Part shown: in pieces, positions 26,077 through 35,684 of the stretch
How positions within the stretch are numbered: the first letter of the stretch is position 1
How the letters are laid out: each line of letters begins with the position of its first letter
Assembly (NCBI GenBank): GCA_001801215.1
Contig: MGXA01000070.1
Location: forward strand, 1-64,000
Origin: Gallionellales bacterium RIFCSPLOWO2_02_FULL_59_110
Lineage (GTDB): Bacteria; Pseudomonadota; Gammaproteobacteria; Burkholderiales; Gallionellaceae
Direction: 5' to 3'
DNA length: 64,000 nt
Notes under the pieces: model-generated
Told to the model about the DNA's origin: nothing
The model's database searches: none
What the model saw: the letters and a program-made list of their open reading frames with translations, nothing else
Program-made: the position numbers and the translations under genes

Positions 26077-28479
26077 ATGAGTACAGTAATGCCAGGCAAC
26101 GGTGCAGCCGGTAAGGCAGGGGAGAGCAGCCTCAGCATCAAGCTCGAGTTCACCAAGAACCTCAACCATGTTATCAACAAGATTCACGCCACCAGCAATA
26201 TCGATGAAATCATGCTGGATGTCAGCAAGGACATCTGCACGCTGTTCAATGCCGACCGGCTGACCATCTACGTGGTGGGAGAGGATAATGCCTCGCTCGT
26301 TTCAAAAGTCAAAACCGGGCTGAATTCGTTCAAGGATCTCAAGCTGCCGATTGCGGAACAGAGCGTCGCCGGTTTTGCGGCGATGCACAAGAAGCTGCTC
26401 AACGTCAAGGATGTCTACGATGTGCAGGAGCTGGCTGGGTACAGCCCCCAGTTGCGTTTTTTGCAGGAAGTCGACAAGCGTACCGGCTACCGCACCAAGC
26501 AGATGCTGGTTGCGCCCATCCTGGATACCAGCGGCGATCTGGTCGGCGTTATTCAAATCATCAACAACAGGGCGGGCGCTCCTTTCGCGGCGATGGTCGA
26601 GGAGGGAGTGCAGGAACTGGTGCAGAGCATGGCGGTGGCGTTGCGCCAGCGCCAGCAAATTGCCACGGTCAAGACCAAATACGATTTTCTGGTGGCCGAC
26701 GCGGTGCTTTCCGCGGCGGAGTTCGAACTGGCGACCCGCACCGCCCGCCGCAAGGGAGTCGATATCGAGGAGGTGCTGATCGACGAATTCCAGGTCAGCG
26801 TCGCCGCGCTGGGCAAGGCGTTATCCGCTTTCTTCGGCGTGCCTTACGAACCCTACAAGGCGGATCGCATCAAGCCGTCCGACTTGCTGAAAAACCTGAA
26901 GCGGGAATACGTGGGAAGCAGCCACTGGATTCCGATCGAGGACACCCAGGAGGGGTTGGTGATCCTGACCACCGACCCGGAGCGGATCCAGACCTCGCGC
27001 GTGGTCAACAACATTTTTCCCAAGCACCGGCTGGCCTACAAAGTTTGCTCGCAACGCGAATTCAAGCAGACCCTCGACTTGTTCTATGGCGGGGGCGGAG
27101 GCGACGCGGGCAGCGGTTTTGCCGTGGACGAATCGTCAATGGACGATCTGCTGTCCAGCATGGGCGGGGACGAAGAAGAGAGCGGCGGCGCCAGCCAGGA
27201 CGATGTCAGCGCCGCGGCCGACAACGAGCTGGTCAAGCTGGTCAACAAGATCATCGTCGACAGTTACCGCATGGGCGCGTCGGATATCCATATCGAGCCG
27301 GGGCCGGGCAAGATGAAAACGCAGATCCGCGTGCGCAAGGATGGCTCGCTGCTCAATTACATCGAGGTACCCTCCACCTACCGCAACGCGCTGGTGACGC
27401 GCCTCAAGATCATGTGCGACCTGGATATTTCCGAGAAGCGCAAGCCGCAGGACGGCAAGATCAAGTTCAAGAAGTTCGGCCCGCTGGACATCGAGCTGCG
27501 CGTCGCGACCATCCCGTCGCAGGGCGGCGTCGAGGATGTGGTGATGCGTATTCTCGCTTCCGGCGAGCCGCTGCCGCTGGACAAGATGGGTTTCTCGAAA
27601 CGCAACGACGAGCTGATCAAAGCGACCGTCAGCAAACCGTACGGCCTGTTTTTCGTGTGTGGGCCGACCGGCTCCGGTAAAACGACGACGCTGCACTCCA
27701 TCCTCAAATTCATCAACACGCCCGACACCAAAATTTGGACGGCGGAAGACCCGGTGGAAATCACCCAGAAGGGTCTGCGCCAGGTGCAGATCAACAAGAA
27801 GGCCGGGCTGGATTTCGCCACCATCATGCGCGCCTTCCTGCGCGCCGACCCGGACGTGATCATGGTCGGCGAAATGCGCGACAAGGAGACCGTGTCCATC
27901 GGCATCGAGGCCTCGCTCACCGGGCACCTGGTGTTCGCCACGCTGCACACCAACAGCGCGCCGGAATCCATCATCCGCCTGCTCGACATGGGCATGGATC
28001 CGTTCAACTTTGCCGATGCGCTGCTGGGCATCCTGGCGCAACGCTTGGCGAAACGTTTATGCGCCAGCTGCAAGAAACCGCATATCGCTACCCAAGAGGA
28101 GATCAAGGCCATGATCACCGAATACAGCACCGAACTGACCAACACCACAACCTGGAAAAAAGACCCGGCTGTCGCGATGAAGGCTCTCTATGCGGATTGG
28201 GCCAAGATGTTTGCCGACGACCAGGGGCAGTTCACTTTGTACGAGCCGGTCGGCTGCGACAAATGCACCAACACCGGCTATCGCGGGCGCGTCGGCCTGC
28301 ACGAGTTGCTGATCGGCACCGACCCGGTCAAGAAGGCCATCCAGGAACACGCGCGCGTCGCCGAACTGCTGGCCATCGCCCTCGAGGAAGGGATGCACAC
28401 GCTGAAGCAGGACGGCATGGAGAAGGTGTTGCAGGGCATCACCGACATGCACCAGATACGCGCGGTCTGTATAAAGTAA
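26077..28479 (+). CDS. GspE/PilB-family secretion/pilus ATPase with N-terminal GAF and MshEN-like domains
   Basis: GAF-like 'DEIMLDVSKDICTLFNADRLTIYVV...GVIQIINNR'; GPTGSGKTTTLHSIL Walker A, ASDIHIEPG, TAEDPVEITQKGLRQVQIN, LRADPDVIMVGEMRDKETVSIGIEASLTGHLVFATLHTNSA, CASCKK/CDKCTNTGYRGR. Confidence 0.95.
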   Translation: MSTVMPGNGAAGKAGESSLSIKLEFTKNLNHVINKIHATSNIDEIMLDVSKDICTLFNADRLTIYVVGEDNASLVSKVKTGLNSFKDLKLPIAEQSVAGFAAMHKKLLNVKDVYDVQELAGYSPQLRFLQEVDKRTGYRTKQMLVAPILDTSGDLVGVIQIINNRAGAPFAAMVEEGVQELVQSMAVALRQRQQIATVKTKYDFLVADAVLSAAEFELATRTARRKGVDIEEVLIDEFQVSVAALGKALSAFFGVPYEPYKADRIKPSDLLKNLKREYVGSSHWIPIEDTQEGLVILTTDPERIQTSRVVNNIFPKHRLAYKVCSQREFKQTLDLFYGGGGGDAGSGFAVDESSMDDLLSSMGGDEEESGGASQDDVSAAADNELVKLVNKIIVDSYRMGASDIHIEPGPGKMKTQIRVRKDGSLLNYIEVPSTYRNALVTRLKIMCDLDISEKRKPQDGKIKFKKFGPLDIELRVATIPSQGGVEDVVMRILASGEPLPLDKMGFSKRNDELIKATVSKPYGLFFVCGPTGSGKTTTLHSILKFINTPDTKIWTAEDPVEITQKGLRQVQINKKAGLDFATIMRAFLRADPDVIMVGEMRDKETVSIGIEASLTGHLVFATLHTNSAPESIIRLLDMGMDPFNFADALLGILAQRLAKRLCASCKKPHIATQEEIKAMITEYSTELTNTTTWKKDPAVAMKALYADWAKMFADDQGQFTLYEPVGCDKCTNTGYRGRVGLHELLIGTDPVKKAIQEHARVAELLAIALEEGMHTLKQDGMEKVLQGITDMHQIRAVCIK

Positions 28480-28488
28480 GGAGCCATC

Positions 28489-30213
28489 ATGCATTCCACG
28501 GAGCGCCTGCTGCACCGCCTCAAGGAACTCAACGAGATCGGCATCGCGCTGTCCCAGCAGCGCGATATCAACAGCCTGCTGGAAACCATCCTGGAGGCGG
28601 CCAAACGCATTACCCATGCCGATGCCGGCACGCTCTACCTGCACGAGCCGGAACAGCGCGTATTGCGCTTCGAGATCATGCGCACCGATTCGCTGAACAT
28701 CGCGATGGGCGGCAGCAGCGGCGTGCCGATCACCTTCTATCCGATCCACCTTTACGACAAGGAAGGCAAGCCCATTCATTCGATGGTAGTGAGCCACTCG
28801 GCGCTGAGCGGCGAGACGGTCAATATTTCCGATGCCTATGCTGCGGAAGGTTACGATTTTTCCGGCACCAAAAAATTCGATGCCAAGACCGGCTACCGCT
28901 CGCAGTCTTTCCTCGCCGTGCCGATGCGCAACCACGAGAACGAAATCATCGGAGTGTTGCAGTTAATCAACGCGCAGGACCGCGAAAGTGGCGCGGTCGT
29001 GCCGTTCTCGGGCGACGACCAGCAGCTGTTGGAATCGCTCGCTTCGCAGGCCGCCATCGCGCTCACCAACCGCCGCTTGATCGCGCAACTGGAAGAGCTG
29101 TTCGAATCTTTCATCCAGCTCATCAACACCGCGATCGACGACAAATCCCCCTATACGGCCGGGCATTGCGCGCGCGTGCCGGTGCTGACCATGATGCTGG
29201 CCGAAGCGGTCAACCGCACCGATAGCGGCCCGCTCAAGGATTTTGTGATGTCCGAAAAAGACCGGCATGAATTGAAAATGGCCGGATTGCTGCACGATTG
29301 CGGAAAAATCACCACCCCGGTACATGTGGTGGATAAGTCGACCAAGCTGCATACCCTGCTCGACCGCATCCACCTGATCGACACGCGTTTCGGGGTACTC
29401 AAGCGCGATGCGGAAATAGCCATGCTGCGCGCACTATCAAACCGCCCCTCTGATAAAACCGCTAGCCATTCGACTAGGTCGCCCAAAGATGGCGCCCAAG
29501 TCGCTGGTTATCCCGCGAGCGGGGGGGTGGATGGGGGAGAGGGTGGTATTTCGGAGGAAACCGCTGCGATCCGCGCCGAATACGAGGCGCGCATCCGGCA
29601 GCTCGACGACGACTGCGAGTTTTTGCGCCACTGCAACATCGGCGGCGAAGCCATGTCGGAGGAAGCGCAGCAGCGCGTGCGCCGGATCGCCGCCTACCAG
29701 TGGCGCGATACCGACGGAAAATTGGCCGACTTTCTCAGCGGCGACGAGATCGAGAACCTTAATATCCGCGCCGGCACGTTGACGGCGGCGGAGCGCGAGA
29801 CCATCAACCACCACATCGTCGTCACGATCAAGATGCTGGAATCGTTGCCGTGGCCGAAAAATCTCAATAACGTCCCGGAATATGCGGGCGGACATCACGA
29901 GCGCATGGACGGCAAAGGCTACCCGCGCGGGCTGACGCGCGAGCAGATGTCGGTGCAGGCGCGCATGATGGGCATCGCCGATATTTTCGAGGCGCTCACC
30001 GCCAAAGACCGCCCCTACAAGCTCGGCAAGACCCTGACCGAATCGCTGACCATACTCGGAAAGCTCAAACTGGGCGGGCATATCGACCCCGACCTGTTCG
30101 ACGTATTCATTCGCGAGAAGGTTTATCTCGATTACGCCAACCAGTTTCTCGCGCCCGAGCAGATCGACGCGGTGGATTTGAGCAAGATTCCGGGCGTGAA
30201 CCTGGAGGCATGA
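28489..30213 (+). CDS. GAF + HD-GYP domain protein (c-di-GMP phosphodiesterase-like)
   Basis: GAF 'ILEAAKRITHADAGTLYLHEPEQRVLRFEIMRTDSLN...GVLQLINAQD'; HD 'LLHDCGKITTPVHVVDKSTKL'; GYP 'HHERMDGKGYPRGLTREQMSVQARMMGIADIFEALTAKDRPYK'. Confidence 0.93.
   Translation: MHSTERLLHRLKELNEIGIALSQQRDINSLLETILEAAKRITHADAGTLYLHEPEQRVLRFEIMRTDSLNIAMGGSSGVPITFYPIHLYDKEGKPIHSMVVSHSALSGETVNISDAYAAEGYDFSGTKKFDAKTGYRSQSFLAVPMRNHENEIIGVLQLINAQDRESGAVVPFSGDDQQLLESLASQAAIALTNRRLIAQLEELFESFIQLINTAIDDKSPYTAGHCARVPVLTMMLAEAVNRTDSGPLKDFVMSEKDRHELKMAGLLHDCGKITTPVHVVDKSTKLHTLLDRIHLIDTRFGVLKRDAEIAMLRALSNRPSDKTASHSTRSPKDGAQVAGYPASGGVDGGEGGISEETAAIRAEYEARIRQLDDDCEFLRHCNIGGEAMSEEAQQRVRRIAAYQWRDTDGKLADFLSGDEIENLNIRAGTLTAAERETINHHIVVTIKMLESLPWPKNLNNVPEYAGGHHERMDGKGYPRGLTREQMSVQARMMGIADIFEALTAKDRPYKLGKTLTESLTILGKLKLGGHIDPDLFDVFIREKVYLDYANQFLAPEQIDAVDLSKIPGVNLEA
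29438..29552. repeat. Probable palindromic-element insertion, in-frame, in the HD-GYP linker
   Basis: Low-complexity insert SNRPSDKTASHSTRSPKDGAQVAGYPASGGVDGGEGG; DNA includes TCCCGCGAGCGGGGGGGTGGATGGGGGAGAGGGTGG, related to the CCCTCTCCCC repeat family. Confidence 0.55.
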
Positions 30214-30337
30214 CAGATACTTGTTGGGCCCTGTTGTCGCGGGAAACATCCTGACTCCCACTTGTGCGGGCATCCGTCACACGGATTGCGTGATTCGCGA
30301 TTGATGGGGCTCGCAAGCTGGCCGCATCCAACAAGGA

Positions 30338-32182
30338 CTAATCGGGGTTGAGCGGCCCGAAGCTTTCGAGTTTCTTCTTCAACGCGGGGTCGTGGGGCGT
30401 AAGGGCGAGCGCCTTCTTCAGGTAATACTGCGCCGAACGGGGATCAAGGGATACCAGCAATTCGTAGTCGGCGGCCGCTTCGAAAAACAGCGCGCGCAGC
30501 GAATTGCTGATCCGGGTGTTGCTGGCGCCAGCGGCGAACAGCTTGAGGGCGTCCTGCCGGTTCAGACACTTCGGCATGCCGAGCAATGGCTTGAGAAGGT
30601 GCTGCGGAAGCTCCAAGTCTTTAGATGCATATGGTGTATGCTCCAAGCGATGCGCAAACTCGTCAATCCATTGCTGCTCGACGGGTCTTTTAGATGAGCA
30701 GGCCCAAAAGATTAGCGCCTGGTGGCCAAGCTTGAACGACGCATCCATGGCCGCAGATTGCTCCAGGTAGAAACGGACATTTATCCCGCCCATGGGATCG
30801 CCGACATCGCCGTAGCCCGCCTTGATCAACGCAAGCGCCGCAGCATGGTTGGCCCGGGCGGATTGCGGGTGGCGCGTGGCTTCGATCTGGGAACTGAGCA
30901 GTGGGTTGCTCATCTGCTCGGCGCGCAGCCAGGTAATGAAAGCGAGGATCAGCACGACTGCAACCGCCAGCAGGCCGGTCGTCTGGTATGGGTAGTCCAG
31001 CTTCAGTTTTTGCAGGAAGGTGAGGCCGGTGTAGCCGATGCCCGCGATCAGGCCGAGCGAGGGCAGGTAGTTGCGGTATTCGTGGGCGATTTCCAGCGGC
31101 AAAAAGGTGGATTCGAGGGCGTGTCCGGCGAGGAACCAAGTCAGGGCAAAGCACAGCAATGGCTGGCGGCGGCGCAACAACCAGATTCCCGCGACAACCG
31201 CCGCCCAGCCGGTGAGTGCTACCAAGGTGGCGGGCGGTTCGAGCAGCCCCGCCGACAATGCAAAATCGTCGAGGTAAAGCCCGAAGCCTGCGTAGCTGGG
31301 GGCGACGATCTGCGCCGCATAAAACCACAGCACCCTGGCTTCGGTCAGAAGGCGCTCGGCCAGCGTGAACGGGCGCATCGCGTAAGCGGTTTCCAGCCAG
31401 TTCCAGCCCAGATAGGACAACATGGCCAGCGCAATGATAGCCAGCGCAACAATCGCTGCGGGAATCGTCCACGACTCCTTGCGCGGAAATTCGCCGCGCA
31501 CCGGCGAATTCCTTGCAGTGCGCATCAAGAAGGTGACGGCGAGGATATAAAGCGGAAAGAGCAGCCCGGTTTCCTTGCTCAGGACGGAAAGCGGCCAGAA
31601 CAGCAGCCAACCGGCGCCCAGCCATGCCCAGAACTGCCAGCGGCGCTCGGCCAAGGCGACGGCCTTCAAATGGCAGATCAGCGCCAGCAGCATGAACATT
31701 CCTGACAGCAGGGTCATGCGCTGCACCGCCAGCATCACCGGCATGAAGTTGATCGGATGCACCAGCCAGATGGCCGCGATCCAGAGCGCCAGCCAGCTTT
31801 GGCTTGCTGCGGAGAGCCGGTTTTCCGGCAAGGCGCGCAGCAGCAGCGCCGCGAACCAGGCCGCGAGCAGACCATTGAGCAGATGGATGGCGAGGTTGAT
31901 GGCCTTGAACGCGAACGGGTCGAGGCCGAAGAAATAGTGGGTGAGCGCGAAGCTCAACACGCTGACCGGGCGGCCCAGCGGGCCGGCGGACGGGCCGGCA
32001 AGGCTGGCGCGCAGCGCATCGAAACTCAAAGTGCCGATATGAACGGCGCTGTTTTCGACGATATTCGGGGCGTCGTCGAAAAAAAAACCGCCCTTTAGTC
32101 CGGGGGTAATGACAATCAGCGCCAAAGCCAGAACGGCGATCCAGGATGCGGTGAAAGCCATGGTTTTGCGTGGAGCGTTCAT
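30338..32182 (-). CDS. Polytopic membrane protein with C-terminal TPR-like region (glycosyltransferase/oligosaccharyltransferase-like)
   Basis: GGFFFDDAPNIVEN...LGRPVSVLSFALTHYFFGLDPFAFKAINLAIHLLNGLLAA typical of PMT/TMTC-like membrane proteins; C-terminal 'AQYYLKKALALTPHDPALKKKLE'. Confidence 0.7.
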   Translation of the reverse strand: MNAPRKTMAFTASWIAVLALALIVITPGLKGGFFFDDAPNIVENSAVHIGTLSFDALRASLAGPSAGPLGRPVSVLSFALTHYFFGLDPFAFKAINLAIHLLNGLLAAWFAALLLRALPENRLSAASQSWLALWIAAIWLVHPINFMPVMLAVQRMTLLSGMFMLLALICHLKAVALAERRWQFWAWLGAGWLLFWPLSVLSKETGLLFPLYILAVTFLMRTARNSPVRGEFPRKESWTIPAAIVALAIIALAMLSYLGWNWLETAYAMRPFTLAERLLTEARVLWFYAAQIVAPSYAGFGLYLDDFALSAGLLEPPATLVALTGWAAVVAGIWLLRRRQPLLCFALTWFLAGHALESTFLPLEIAHEYRNYLPSLGLIAGIGYTGLTFLQKLKLDYPYQTTGLLAVAVVLILAFITWLRAEQMSNPLLSSQIEATRHPQSARANHAAALALIKAGYGDVGDPMGGINVRFYLEQSAAMDASFKLGHQALIFWACSSKRPVEQQWIDEFAHRLEHTPYASKDLELPQHLLKPLLGMPKCLNRQDALKLFAAGASNTRISNSLRALFFEAAADYELLVSLDPRSAQYYLKKALALTPHDPALKKKLESFGPLNPD

Positions 32183-32192
32183 TGTCGGCCTA

Positions 32193-32225
32193 TAAAAAAG
32201 AAAACCCCCGGACTGGCCGGGGGTT
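32193..32225 (-). terminator. Rho-independent terminator downstream of the pilin gene
   Basis: Reverse strand AACCCCCGGCCAGTCCGGGGGTTTTCTTTTTT. Confidence 0.85.
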
Positions 32226-32245
32226 CGGTTGGATCAACTACCTGA

Positions 32246-32779
32246 TTAGAAGTCCTTGCAGGAACCTGGCAGGTATTTCGTTGGAATCGGAAAGGCAGCA
32301 GTAGCCTGAGCGGCTTTACCACTATCAGCAGCCAGGCTCGTTTCGGCACCCGTTGCAACACCCGCTGGAGCTGCACCGCATGTCCAGATTACGGCACCAG
32401 TGGTTTGATTACCCGTAGCCTTCAGGGCAAGCGCTCCACCCCTAGCACCGCCCAGTTTTGTGTCATCCAGCAGTACTACGACAACGTAACCCTCAGTAGC
32501 TGCATTTACCCCCGCCTGGTTCCAAGTCACGCCGTAAACAACACCAGTGGATTGGTCCTGAACGCCCATCGAAAGGGCGCTAGGTAACATTGCGCCATTG
32601 TTGGCAAAAACTTCGGATACGGCGGTGCGGCCTGAGGAAGCGGCCAGCAGACCTTCGGATACCCGTGCGCGGATGGTGTAATCCTGGTAAGCCGGCAACG
32701 CGACGGCGGCCAGAATGCCGATGATCGCGATCACGATCATCAGTTCGATCAGGGTAAAACCTTTTTGTATGCTTTTCAT
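32246..32779 (-). CDS. pilA: Type IV pilin major subunit (PilA/PilE family)
   Basis: [44 protein letters not shown]; two C-terminal-half cysteines (TCGAAP..., PGSCKDF). Confidence 0.95.
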   Translation of the reverse strand: MKSIQKGFTLIELMIVIAIIGILAAVALPAYQDYTIRARVSEGLLAASSGRTAVSEVFANNGAMLPSALSMGVQDQSTGVVYGVTWNQAGVNAATEGYVVVVLLDDTKLGGARGGALALKATGNQTTGAVIWTCGAAPAGVATGAETSLAADSGKAAQATAAFPIPTKYLPGSCKDF

Positions 32780-32856
32780 GATAAAGCTCCTTGTGAATTG
32801 ACTTGAGTTTAGCCATTCGACCGGGTTGCCGTGCTGCGCTAATCCGATCGCTGGTT

Positions 32857-32875
32857 AACACACGCGAAGTGTGTT
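32857..32875. repeat. Inverted repeat in the pilin 5' region
   Basis: AACACACGCGAAGTGTGTT hairpin. Confidence 0.55.
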
Positions 32876-32886
32876 GCCGGTAAGTT

Positions 32887-32903
32887 ATGCAATAGTTATG
32901 CCA
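32887..32903 (-). promoter_or_regulatory. Sigma54-like -24/-12 promoter for the pilin gene
   Basis: Reverse strand TGGCATAACTATTGCAT: TGGCA and TTGC with canonical spacing. Confidence 0.65.
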
Positions 32904-33173
32904 TGGATCCGGGGTGGGGCGCTGGCACGTCTGCGCCGGGTATTCTTATCGCTCCTTAGACCGTGCGGCGCGAGAGAACGGTAAAAAAAGACCCTCAACA
33001 TCCCAAATCCGTTACATGGCTGACGATTTTTGGCAGTTTATTTGGGGCGCCAATCCGGATGCAGGTATCGTAAAGTCCCCAGCGTTGCCAGCAGATACTT
33101 TATAGTTGGCATGAAACCCGCTTCTCGGGAAGGCGAAAACCGCAGAAGTTCACTTGGTCGCGCGATAACTGGC

Positions 33174-34586
33174 ATGCTTTTCAATTCACTTACATTCTTG
33201 GCCTTTTTTGCAATCGTCTATCCGCTGTTCTGGGCCTTGCCGGGATGGCACGCCAAAAAGCGCCTGCTGCTGGTTGCCAGCTATCTGTTTTATTCCGCGT
33301 GGAATCCACCCTATGCCTTGATTATTCTGGCATCCACTCTGGTGGATTTCGAAATTGCCAGGCGGATCGGGCGCGCAGAAACGCAATCGGCAAAAAGATC
33401 GTTGTTGATCCTCAGCCTGATAAGCAATCTGGGTTTGTTGTCCTATTTCAAGTACGGGCAACTGGCCGTTGACAGCTTTGCGAGCCTGCTGGCAACGGTT
33501 GGCATTATCTACCACGCCCCGGATTTCGACATCGTGCTGCCCGTCGGCATCTCTTTTTACACGTTTGCGTCCCTTTCGTACACGATAGACGTTTACCGGG
33601 GGCAGATCAGGTCGGACTGGAAATTTTCGGATTACGCATTGTTTGTGAGCTTTTTTCCACACCTGGTTGCCGGGCCTATTGTCCGCGCGAGCTATCTGCT
33701 GCCGCAGATCGAGAATCCCAGGATGCCCAACCTCAATCAGGTCGGATGGGGGTTGACCTTCGTCGCCATGGGATTGTTCTGCAAGGTGGTGCTGGCCGAC
33801 AATGTATTTGCGCCGGTCGTCGATCAGTTTTACAAAAACCCGGCTGCAGAGGGGTGGTTTCATGCATGGGCTGGAGTATTAAGTTTTTCCGGGCAAATCT
33901 ATTACGATTTCAGCGGGTATTCCTTATGCGCTATCGGCCTTGCTTTATGCTTCGGTTTCTACTTTCCCGACAATTTCAAGCACCCTTATGCCGCAAGGGG
34001 TTTTTCGGACTTCTGGAGGCGTTGGCATATATCCCTGTCGACCTGGCTGCGGGATTATCTTTACATCAGCCTCGGCGGCAACCGGGTGGGGAATTTCAGA
34101 ATTTACCTCAACCTCATGCTGGTCATGCTTATCGGCGGCATGTGGCACGGGGCCTCGTGGATGTTTGCGCTATGGGGCGGGTTGCATGGATTGTTTCTCA
34201 TAATCGAGAGGGCCATGCGCAAGCTGCCCGAATCCAGGTGGTTATCGGTGCTGGCGCAAAGACCCTTGCCGGAGTTGGCGACCTTCATGCTGGTGACGCT
34301 GGCCTGGATTCCTTTCCGGGCAACTTCGCTCGAAAACGCTGCCAGCGTATTCGGAAGCCTGTTTGATTTCGGTGCGCCATCCATACCCGAGAACGCCCAA
34401 CTTGTCGCAATCATCGCCATGCTGGTTACCGTCAGGTGGCACTTTGCCCTGCGCGACACGAGCCTTGAGGCCGTTTTCTCGAAACTGATGCCCGCCGTGC
34501 AGACATTGGCGATTTCGATTTGCCTCGTTACCCTGTTTCTTTATTCCGGTGGAGATCAGCGTGCCTTCCTCTACTTCCAGTTTTAA
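33174..34586 (+). CDS. MBOAT family membrane-bound O-acyltransferase (AlgI-like)
   Basis: MLFNSLTFLAFFAIVYPLFWALPGW; FSGYSLCAIGLALCFGF, FWRRWHISLSTWLRDYLYISLGGNR, MLIGGMWHGASWMF. Confidence 0.95.
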   Translation: MLFNSLTFLAFFAIVYPLFWALPGWHAKKRLLLVASYLFYSAWNPPYALIILASTLVDFEIARRIGRAETQSAKRSLLILSLISNLGLLSYFKYGQLAVDSFASLLATVGIIYHAPDFDIVLPVGISFYTFASLSYTIDVYRGQIRSDWKFSDYALFVSFFPHLVAGPIVRASYLLPQIENPRMPNLNQVGWGLTFVAMGLFCKVVLADNVFAPVVDQFYKNPAAEGWFHAWAGVLSFSGQIYYDFSGYSLCAIGLALCFGFYFPDNFKHPYAARGFSDFWRRWHISLSTWLRDYLYISLGGNRVGNFRIYLNLMLVMLIGGMWHGASWMFALWGGLHGLFLIIERAMRKLPESRWLSVLAQRPLPELATFMLVTLAWIPFRATSLENAASVFGSLFDFGAPSIPENAQLVAIIAMLVTVRWHFALRDTSLEAVFSKLMPAVQTLAISICLVTLFLYSGGDQRAFLYFQF

Positions 34587-35640
34587 GAGAGAGCTGGCAG
34601 AACAGCCATGGGCCTTGATTTTCGGGGCGGCTGTGGCGGTATTTGCCTGTTTTGCCGGAGGCATGGAGCTGCAACTGGCCCGCCTGGGATATCAGCCGAC
34701 TGTCTCAATCGGCAAGGACCACTGGGTGGCCGAGAGAATCAGGGCCAACGAACTGGGTTCCAGAGCTCTGGTCATTATCGGCGCTTCCCGTATCCAGCTT
34801 GGACTTGATCTGGGCGTGTTAAGGGCAAATACCGGGCTGGAACCCGTGCAGCTTGCCATCGATGCAAGCTTGCCCTATCCCGTCCTGGCGGGGCTTGCGC
34901 AAGATCCTGCATTCAAGGGAACGGTGATCGTGGACTATTATCCACAGACAACCGAATACGAAGGCGGCCCCGGAGCCGATTTCCATAAGTCGTTTGAAGC
35001 GGAGGCTGCAAAAACCTATGCGTTTCCAACTGGAAGCACGGTCGAGAAATATCTGACAAGGCTATTGCACGAGAACCTGCGCGTATATTCGGATGGGGCG
35101 AACCCATGGCTTTCGTTGAGGTACCGTATTATGGAGGCGCGACCGCAAAATCAATATCTCATCACCATGGCCGACCGCTCAAGGAAGGCCGATTACCGGA
35201 AAGTTAAAATGCCCGAGTTTTACCATAACCGGGTGGCGAGAACCCTCGGTATCCAGATAGATGCCGGAGGCGGAAATATCGAGTCCCTCTTGCGGCAGAA
35301 AATCAATGAGCAGATGCCGTTGGCAAACAGCGGTGTGTGGCAGCGCAAAGTCAGCGAGATGCGCAAACAGGTTGAAGCCATTCGGGCGAGGGGCGGCAGG
35401 GTGCTGTTTATCGGTATGCCATCGTCGGGCATGGTGCGCGAGATTGAAGAGCGCCGCTACCCAAAAGCGCAGTACTGGGATTATTTCGAGCAGAATATCG
35501 GTGCGCCCGCGCTGCATTCGAATTACACCCCAATCCTGCAAGACTTTGTTTGCCCGGACGGATCGCATCTGGACATGCGGAATCGGGCGGCTTTTACGGA
35601 AAATCTGGTCCGGATATTGAAGGCTAATCGTTTTCTGTAG
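34549..35640 (+). CDS. SGNH-like/DUF1574-like membrane-anchored protein, partner of the MBOAT acyltransferase
   Basis: N-terminal TM; RALVIIGASRIQLGLDL; C-terminal DGSHLDMRNRAAFTENL; overlaps the MBOAT gene. Confidence 0.65.
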   Translation: MEISVPSSTSSFKRELAEQPWALIFGAAVAVFACFAGGMELQLARLGYQPTVSIGKDHWVAERIRANELGSRALVIIGASRIQLGLDLGVLRANTGLEPVQLAIDASLPYPVLAGLAQDPAFKGTVIVDYYPQTTEYEGGPGADFHKSFEAEAAKTYAFPTGSTVEKYLTRLLHENLRVYSDGANPWLSLRYRIMEARPQNQYLITMADRSRKADYRKVKMPEFYHNRVARTLGIQIDAGGGNIESLLRQKINEQMPLANSGVWQRKVSEMRKQVEAIRARGGRVLFIGMPSSGMVREIEERRYPKAQYWDYFEQNIGAPALHSNYTPILQDFVCPDGSHLDMRNRAAFTENLVRILKANRFL

Positions 35641-35645
35641 GGCGC

Positions 35646-35684
35646 ACCTTGAAATATCGAATGCGTAATCCGAAATTTCAAGGT
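35646..35684. repeat. 10-bp perfect inverted repeat just after the SGNH-like gene
   Basis: ACCTTGAAAT ... ATTTCAAGGT. Confidence 0.6.

Noticed and set aside
27735-29225. 496-aa + strand ORF overlapping the PilB-like and HD-GYP genes
   Set aside because: Out-of-frame Arg/His/Gly-rich translation of two well-supported genes
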